From assembly GCF_014203665.1 (NCBI RefSeq), contig NZ_JACHJN010000010.1:186001-250000 (forward strand): DNA of 64,000 nt, read 5' to 3'. The DNA is from Saccharothrix tamanrassetensis. Lineage in GTDB: Bacteria > Actinomycetota > Actinomycetes > Mycobacteriales > Pseudonocardiaceae. The notes beneath the pieces were generated by a model that ran no database searches, was not told the DNA's origin, and was given only the letters and a program-made list of their open reading frames with translations. This document shows positions 60,298-64,000 of this stretch, in pieces (position 1 is the first letter of the stretch; every line of letters starts with the position of its first letter). Made by a program: the position numbers and the translations under genes.

Positions 60298-60324
60298 CCG
60301 GCGGGCGCGCGAGCACCCGCCGGC
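60297..60324. terminator. Terminator hairpin between convergent genes
   Basis: Perfect 9-bp stem GCCGGCGGG / CCCGCCGGC with a 10-nt loop directly after the NTPase stop codon and before the gcvP stop. It can end both transcripts. Confidence 0.65.
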
Positions 60325-60336
60325 CCCACTCCGAGG

Positions 60337-63225
60337 TCAGCTCCCGTAGGCGGAGACCGGCGGGCAGGAGCAGACCAGGTTGCGGTCGCCCTTGGCACCG
60401 TCGATGCGGCGCACCGGGGGCCAGGCCTTCGGCGCGGACGTGCCCACCGGGAACACCGCCACCTCCCGGCTGTACGGGTGGTCCCACTCGCCGGTGACGG
60501 CCGCGGCCGTGTGCGGGGCGTTGCGCAGCGGGTTGTCGTCGGCCGGCCACTCGCCCGAGCCGACCCGGTCGATCTCGCCCTTGATCGCGATCATCGCGTC
60601 GATGAACCGGTCGATCTCGGCGAGGTCCTCGCTCTCCGTCGGCTCCACCATCAGCGTGCCCGCCACCGGGAACGACATGGTCGGCGCGTGCAGGCCGTAG
60701 TCCGCCAGCCGCTTGGCCACGTCGTCCACGGTCACGCCGGTCGCCTTGGTGATGGGTCGCAGGTCCAGGATGCACTCGTGGGCGACGAAGCCGCCTTCGC
60801 CCGTGTAGAGGACCGGGAAGTGCTCGTCCAGCCTGCGGGCCACGTAGTTGGCCGCCGCGACCGCGGTCAGGGTCGCCCGGCGCAGGCCGTCGCCGCCCAT
60901 CATCCGCACGTACGCCCACGAGATCGGCAGGATCGACGCCGAGCCCCAGGGCGCGCCGCTGATCGGGCCCACACCGGTCTCCGGACCGGCCGACGGCTGG
61001 AGCGGGTGGTTGGGCAGGAACGGCGCGAGGTGCGACCGCACGCCGATCGGGCCGACACCGGGGCCACCGCCGCCGTGCGGGATGCAGAACGTCTTGTGCA
61101 GGTTCAGGTGCGAGACGTCCGAGCCGAACTTGCCGTACCGGGCGAGGCCGATCAGCGCGTTGAGGTTCGCGCCGTCCACGTACACCTGGCCGCCCGCGTC
61201 GTGCACCAGGCCGCACACCTCGCGCACGGTGTCCTCGTACACGCCGTGCGTCGACGGGTAGGTGAGCATGATCGCGGCGAGGTCGTCGCGGTGCTCGTGG
61301 ACCGTGGTCCGCAGGTGGTCCAGGTCGATGTTGCCCTTGTCGTCGCACTTCACCACGACCACGCGCATACCGGCCATGACGGCGGACGCGGCGTTCGTGC
61401 CGTGCGCGGACGACGGGATCAGGCACACGTCGCGGTGCGCCTCGTCCCGCGAGCGGTGGTAGGCGCGGATCGCCAGCAGGCCCGCGAACTCGCCCTGGCT
61501 GCCCGCGTTCGGCTGCAACGACACCGCGTCGTACCCGGTGACCTCGGCCAGCCACGCCTCCAGGTCTCCGACCACGGACAGCAGGCCCTCGGCGTCCTCG
61601 GCGGGCGCGAACGGGTGCAGCTCGGCGAACTCCGGCCAGGTGATCGGCTCCATCTCGGCGGTGGCGTTGAGCTTCATGGTGCACGAGCCGAGCGGGATCA
61701 TGCTGCGGTCCAGCGCGACGTCCTTGTCCGACAGCCGGCGGAGGTAGCGCAGCAGCGCGGTCTCGGAGCGGTGCGCGTGGAAGACCGGGTGGGTCAGGTA
61801 GTCGGTGGTGCGGCGCAGGTCGGCGGGGATGCCGTCGGCGGTGTCCGCGTCCAGGCCGTCGACGTCGGCCACCGTGACGCCGAACGCCTTCCACACCGCG
61901 GACAGGTCCTCGCGGGTGGTGGTCTCGTCACAGGCGACGGACACCGTGTCCGCGTCCACCTGCCACAGGTTCACGCCCAGGTCGCGCGCGGTGGCGACGA
62001 CCTCGGCCGCCCGCCCTTCGACGCGGGCCCGCACGGTGTCGAAGAACTCGCCGTGCACGACCTCCACACCGTTCTCGCACAGCCCGGCGGCCAGCACCGT
62101 GGCCATCCGGTGCGCCCGGGTCGCGATCGCCTTGAGCCCCTCGGGGCCGTGGTAGACCGCGTACATCGACGCGATCACCGCCAGCAGGACCTGCGCGGTG
62201 CAGATGTTGCTGGTCGCCTTCTCCCGCCGGATGTGCTGCTCGCGCGTCTGCAACGCCAACCGGTAGGCCGGGTTGCCGTCCGCGTCCACGGACACGCCCA
62301 CCAGGCGCCCCGGCAGCTGCCGCTCCAGTCCCTGCCGCACCGCCATGTAGCCGGCGTGCGGACCGCCGAACCCGACCGGCACCCCGAACCGCTGGGTCGT
62401 GCCGACCACGACGTCCACGCCGATCTCGCCGGGCGGGCGCAGCAGCGTCAACGCCAGCAGGTCGGCCGCGACCACCGCCTGCGCACCGGCCGCGTGGATC
62501 TCCTCGACCAGCGCCTGCTGGTCCCGCACCACGCCGGACGCGCCGGGGTAGGACAGCAGCACGCCGAAGAAGTCGCCGCCGAGGCCCAGCCCCTCCAGCC
62601 CCTGCGACAGGTCGGCCGTGACGACCTCGATGCCCAGCGGCTCGGCGCGGGTCTCGATCACCGCCAGCGTCTGCGGCAGCGTGTCCGCGTCCACCACGAA
62701 CCGGTTCGACTTGTTCCGCCCGGCCCGGCGGACCAGCGTCATCGCCTCGGCGGCGGCCGTGGACTCGTCCAGCATCGACGCGTTGGCCAGCGCCAGCCCG
62801 GTCAGGTCGGACACCGCGGTCTGGAAGTTCAGCAGCGCCTCCAGCCGCCCCTGCGAGATCTCCGGCTGGTACGGCGTGTACGCGGTGTACCAGGCCGGGC
62901 TCTCCAGCACGTTGCGGCGGATCACCGGTGGCGTGATGGTGCCGTAGTAGCCGAGGCCGATCATCTGCTTGCGCGGCCGGTTCCGGCCCGCCAGGGCGCG
63001 CAGCTCGGCCAGCGCCTCGGTCTCCGTGGCCGGCGCGGGCAGGTCCAGCACCAGGTCGCGCTCCCGGATCGACTCGGGCACCGCCCGCTGGGCCAGTTCC
63101 TCCAGCGAGCCGACGCCGATGACGTCGAGGATGCGGGCCAACTCGGCCGGGCGCGGACCGACGTGGCGGTCGGCGAAGGGCGTGCCGTGCTCGAGAGCGG
63201 CGAGGGGGATGCGGTCCTGCGACAT
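60337..63225 (-). CDS. gcvP: Glycine dehydrogenase (decarboxylating), P protein
   Basis: PLP enzyme of the glycine cleavage system, 962 residues, releasing CO2 from glycine and passing the aminomethyl group to the lipoyl H protein. N- and C-terminal halves are both present. The PLP lysine lies in [19 protein letters not shown]; other family blocks are [15 protein letters not shown] and [24 protein letters not shown] 63225 has GGAGG. Immediately upstream is a tandem glycine riboswitch, so expression should rise with glycine. The downstream order toward an FtsR-type MerR gene is reminiscent of the gcvH-garA-ftsR neighbourhood of mycobacteria. Confidence 0.97.
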   Translation of the reverse strand: MSQDRIPLAALEHGTPFADRHVGPRPAELARILDVIGVGSLEELAQRAVPESIRERDLVLDLPAPATETEALAELRALAGRNRPRKQMIGLGYYGTITPPVIRRNVLESPAWYTAYTPYQPEISQGRLEALLNFQTAVSDLTGLALANASMLDESTAAAEAMTLVRRAGRNKSNRFVVDADTLPQTLAVIETRAEPLGIEVVTADLSQGLEGLGLGGDFFGVLLSYPGASGVVRDQQALVEEIHAAGAQAVVAADLLALTLLRPPGEIGVDVVVGTTQRFGVPVGFGGPHAGYMAVRQGLERQLPGRLVGVSVDADGNPAYRLALQTREQHIRREKATSNICTAQVLLAVIASMYAVYHGPEGLKAIATRAHRMATVLAAGLCENGVEVVHGEFFDTVRARVEGRAAEVVATARDLGVNLWQVDADTVSVACDETTTREDLSAVWKAFGVTVADVDGLDADTADGIPADLRRTTDYLTHPVFHAHRSETALLRYLRRLSDKDVALDRSMIPLGSCTMKLNATAEMEPITWPEFAELHPFAPAEDAEGLLSVVGDLEAWLAEVTGYDAVSLQPNAGSQGEFAGLLAIRAYHRSRDEAHRDVCLIPSSAHGTNAASAVMAGMRVVVVKCDDKGNIDLDHLRTTVHEHRDDLAAIMLTYPSTHGVYEDTVREVCGLVHDAGGQVYVDGANLNALIGLARYGKFGSDVSHLNLHKTFCIPHGGGGPGVGPIGVRSHLAPFLPNHPLQPSAGPETGVGPISGAPWGSASILPISWAYVRMMGGDGLRRATLTAVAAANYVARRLDEHFPVLYTGEGGFVAHECILDLRPITKATGVTVDDVAKRLADYGLHAPTMSFPVAGTLMVEPTESEDLAEIDRFIDAMIAIKGEIDRVGSGEWPADDNPLRNAPHTAAAVTGEWDHPYSREVAVFPVGTSAPKAWPPVRRIDGAKGDRNLVCSCPPVSAYGS

Positions 63226-63267
63226 AGATACGCCTCCGGGGCTACGGACACACTTCTGCCGTTGCCT

Positions 63268-63466
63268 CCCCCTCTGTCTTCCGCCCGAACCGGGCGCCTG
63301 AGAGCTTCACCCGGCCTTTTCGGGACCGGGCTTGCACCGTCGGCGGGGTCGGCGAACCGACCCGCTTTCCAGAGGCGTCTCACCCGCGCGGTCCTTGCGC
63401 CTGAGAGGTTCCGGGGAGGATTTGCTCCTTCGGCGCCGAGACCAGGTCTCGGACTCTCCCGCACGG
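63268..63466 (-). ncRNA. Tandem glycine riboswitch
   Basis: On the minus strand two glycine aptamers follow each other. Aptamer 1 has GCGGGAGAGTCC, the core GCCGAAGGAGCAA and CTCTCAGGCGCAAGGACCG, ending ACGCCTCTGGAAAGC. Aptamer 2 has GACGGTGCAAGCCC, CCGAAAAGGCCGGGTGAAGCTCTCAGGCG and ends GACAGAGGGGGAGG (about 63268). The layout and conserved loops are those of the cooperative tandem class, and it sits 43 nt before the gcvP start. No intrinsic terminator is evident in the expression platform, so control is probably translational or Rho-dependent. Confidence 0.93.
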
Positions 63467-63581
63467 GATAAAGCGACTACCCGCGAATGGTACCCGGCAG
63501 GCACTGGAACCCACTCACGGACGCGACACGGATCTCAACACCCCGGACGCACCCGTGCACCGCCGTACCCGCCCGGCCGGC

Positions 63582-64000
63582 TCACCCGATCGCCCGCGTG
63601 CGCCGCCGGCGCGACAACTCGTCGTTCGGCGTCTCGTCGATCTCCAGCCCGTCCGCCCGCTCGGCCGGGAACTCGTGGATCGTCCCGCTGATCTCCCGCA
63701 TCGCCCCGCTGACCGCGATCCCGAACACCCCCTGCCCGCCCTGGAGCAGGTCCACGACCTCCTCCGGCGAGGTGCACTCGTAGACCGTCGTCCCGTCGCT
63801 GAACAACGTGATCCGGGCCAGGTCCTGCACCCCCCGCCGCCGCAGGTGGTCGACCGCCACCCGGATGTTCTGCAACGAGACCCCGGTGTCCAGCAGCCGC
63901 TTGACGACCTTGAGGACGAGGATGTCCTTGAACGAGTAGAGCCGCTGACTACCGGAGCCCTGGGCACTCCTTATGGTCGGGTCGACCAGTCCGGTGCGCG
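63582..64000 (-). CDS. MerR-family regulator, FtsR (Rv1828)-like, 5' part outside window
   Basis: C-terminal about 139 codons of a MerR regulator; its HTH lies beyond the window edge. Visible parts are SQRLYSFKDILVLKVVKRLLDTGVSLQNIRVAVDHLRRRGVQDLARITLFSDGTTVYECTSPEEVVDLLQGGQGVFGIAVSGAMREISGTIHEFPAERADG (in outline), close in pattern to the mycobacterial Rv1828 protein, called FtsR in Corynebacterium. Such proteins regulate cell-division genes. The C-terminal tail is Arg-rich (SRRRRTRAIG). It is separated from the riboswitch region by about 110 bp that probably includes the gcvP promoter (TACCAT -10 near 63487-63492). Confidence 0.9.
   Translation of the reverse strand, partial: RTGLVDPTIRSAQGSGSQRLYSFKDILVLKVVKRLLDTGVSLQNIRVAVDHLRRRGVQDLARITLFSDGTTVYECTSPEEVVDLLQGGQGVFGIAVSGAMREISGTIHEFPAERADGLEIDETPNDELSRRRRTRAIG

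Noticed and set aside
57267-60497. 1076-codon frame overlapping the NTPase gene on the same strand
   Set aside because: Arg/Pro/Gly-rich shifted frame with no recognisable motif; the frame starting at 57019 carries Walker and Sel1 motifs.
60478-63471. 997-codon open frame antisense to gcvP
   Set aside because: It is a high-GC shadow: Arg/His/Gln-rich with no domain, exactly opposite a strongly conserved enzyme gene and its riboswitch.

Overview
The window is very GC-rich actinobacterial chromosome with tightly packed genes, many GTG/TTG starts, ATGA/GTGA overlaps and several apparently leaderless promoters. The gene set (LAL-type regulator, DrrAB-type exporter, ChiC-like GH19 chitinase, DasR-type operators, a Rv1828/FtsR-type MerR gene near gcvP) suggests a filamentous actinomycete, most likely Pseudonocardiales (Saccharothrix/Actinosynnema/Lentzea-like). 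The genus is inference. I saw no rRNA, tRNA, CRISPR, prophage or intact insertion sequence.

Layout. 0.1-3.1 kb: a polar amino-acid ABC importer read leftward behind a short leader peptide of the actinobacterial cysteine/sulfur type, with a nested hairpin at the leader stop codon. 3.5-7.1 kb: a sortase-anchored surface protein, an Old Yellow Enzyme with a divergent MarR regulator, a short crotonase and a lipoprotein. 7.3-14.2 kb: a LanM lanthipeptide synthetase with an apparent frameshift, overlapping a small gene for a cysteine-free candidate precursor, then a LAL regulator and a secreted cyclophilin. 14.2-14.5 kb: a long nested-hairpin repeat with an inverted second copy at 41.6 kb and a deleted copy at 0.2 kb.

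14.5-31 kb is mostly metabolic and housekeeping: lipoprotein, MOSC protein, aldo/keto reductase, orphan PaaZ, MsnO8-like flavoenzyme, PAC2 protein, a GntR-TetR fusion regulator divergent from an FAD monooxygenase across a 31-bp palindrome, an ABC exporter with a MerR-type promoter, an ArsR/SRPBCC pair, an M20 peptidase, an RluA pseudouridine synthase and a DUF305 lipoprotein. 31-34 kb is a chitin locus: an AA10 lytic polysaccharide monooxygenase and a GH19 chitinase, each with a DasR-type operator upstream, flanking an NlpC/P60 cell-wall hydrolase. 34-43.6 kb: a membrane-anchored GrpE-like protein, hydrolases, an LLM flavoenzyme/quinone reductase operon under a second MerR-type promoter, a WYL regulator, an SDR, a class A-like serine hydrolase and a Dyp peroxidase.

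43.8-44.5 kb holds a LacI-family pseudogene. 44.5-47 kb encodes two CNNM/CBS membrane proteins behind a coupled upstream ORF. 47.1-51.5 kb is an operon of ribbon-helix-helix regulator, DUF4097 protein, cytochrome P450 and DrrA/DrrB-type exporter, with a palindrome over the promoter. 51.5-60.3 kb carries a zinc-finger protein, an MFS exporter with a divergent ArsR regulator, a VWA/substrate-binding protein and a large STAND-like NTPase with TPR/Sel1 repeats. The window ends with gcvP behind a tandem glycine riboswitch and the 3' part of an FtsR-type MerR gene.
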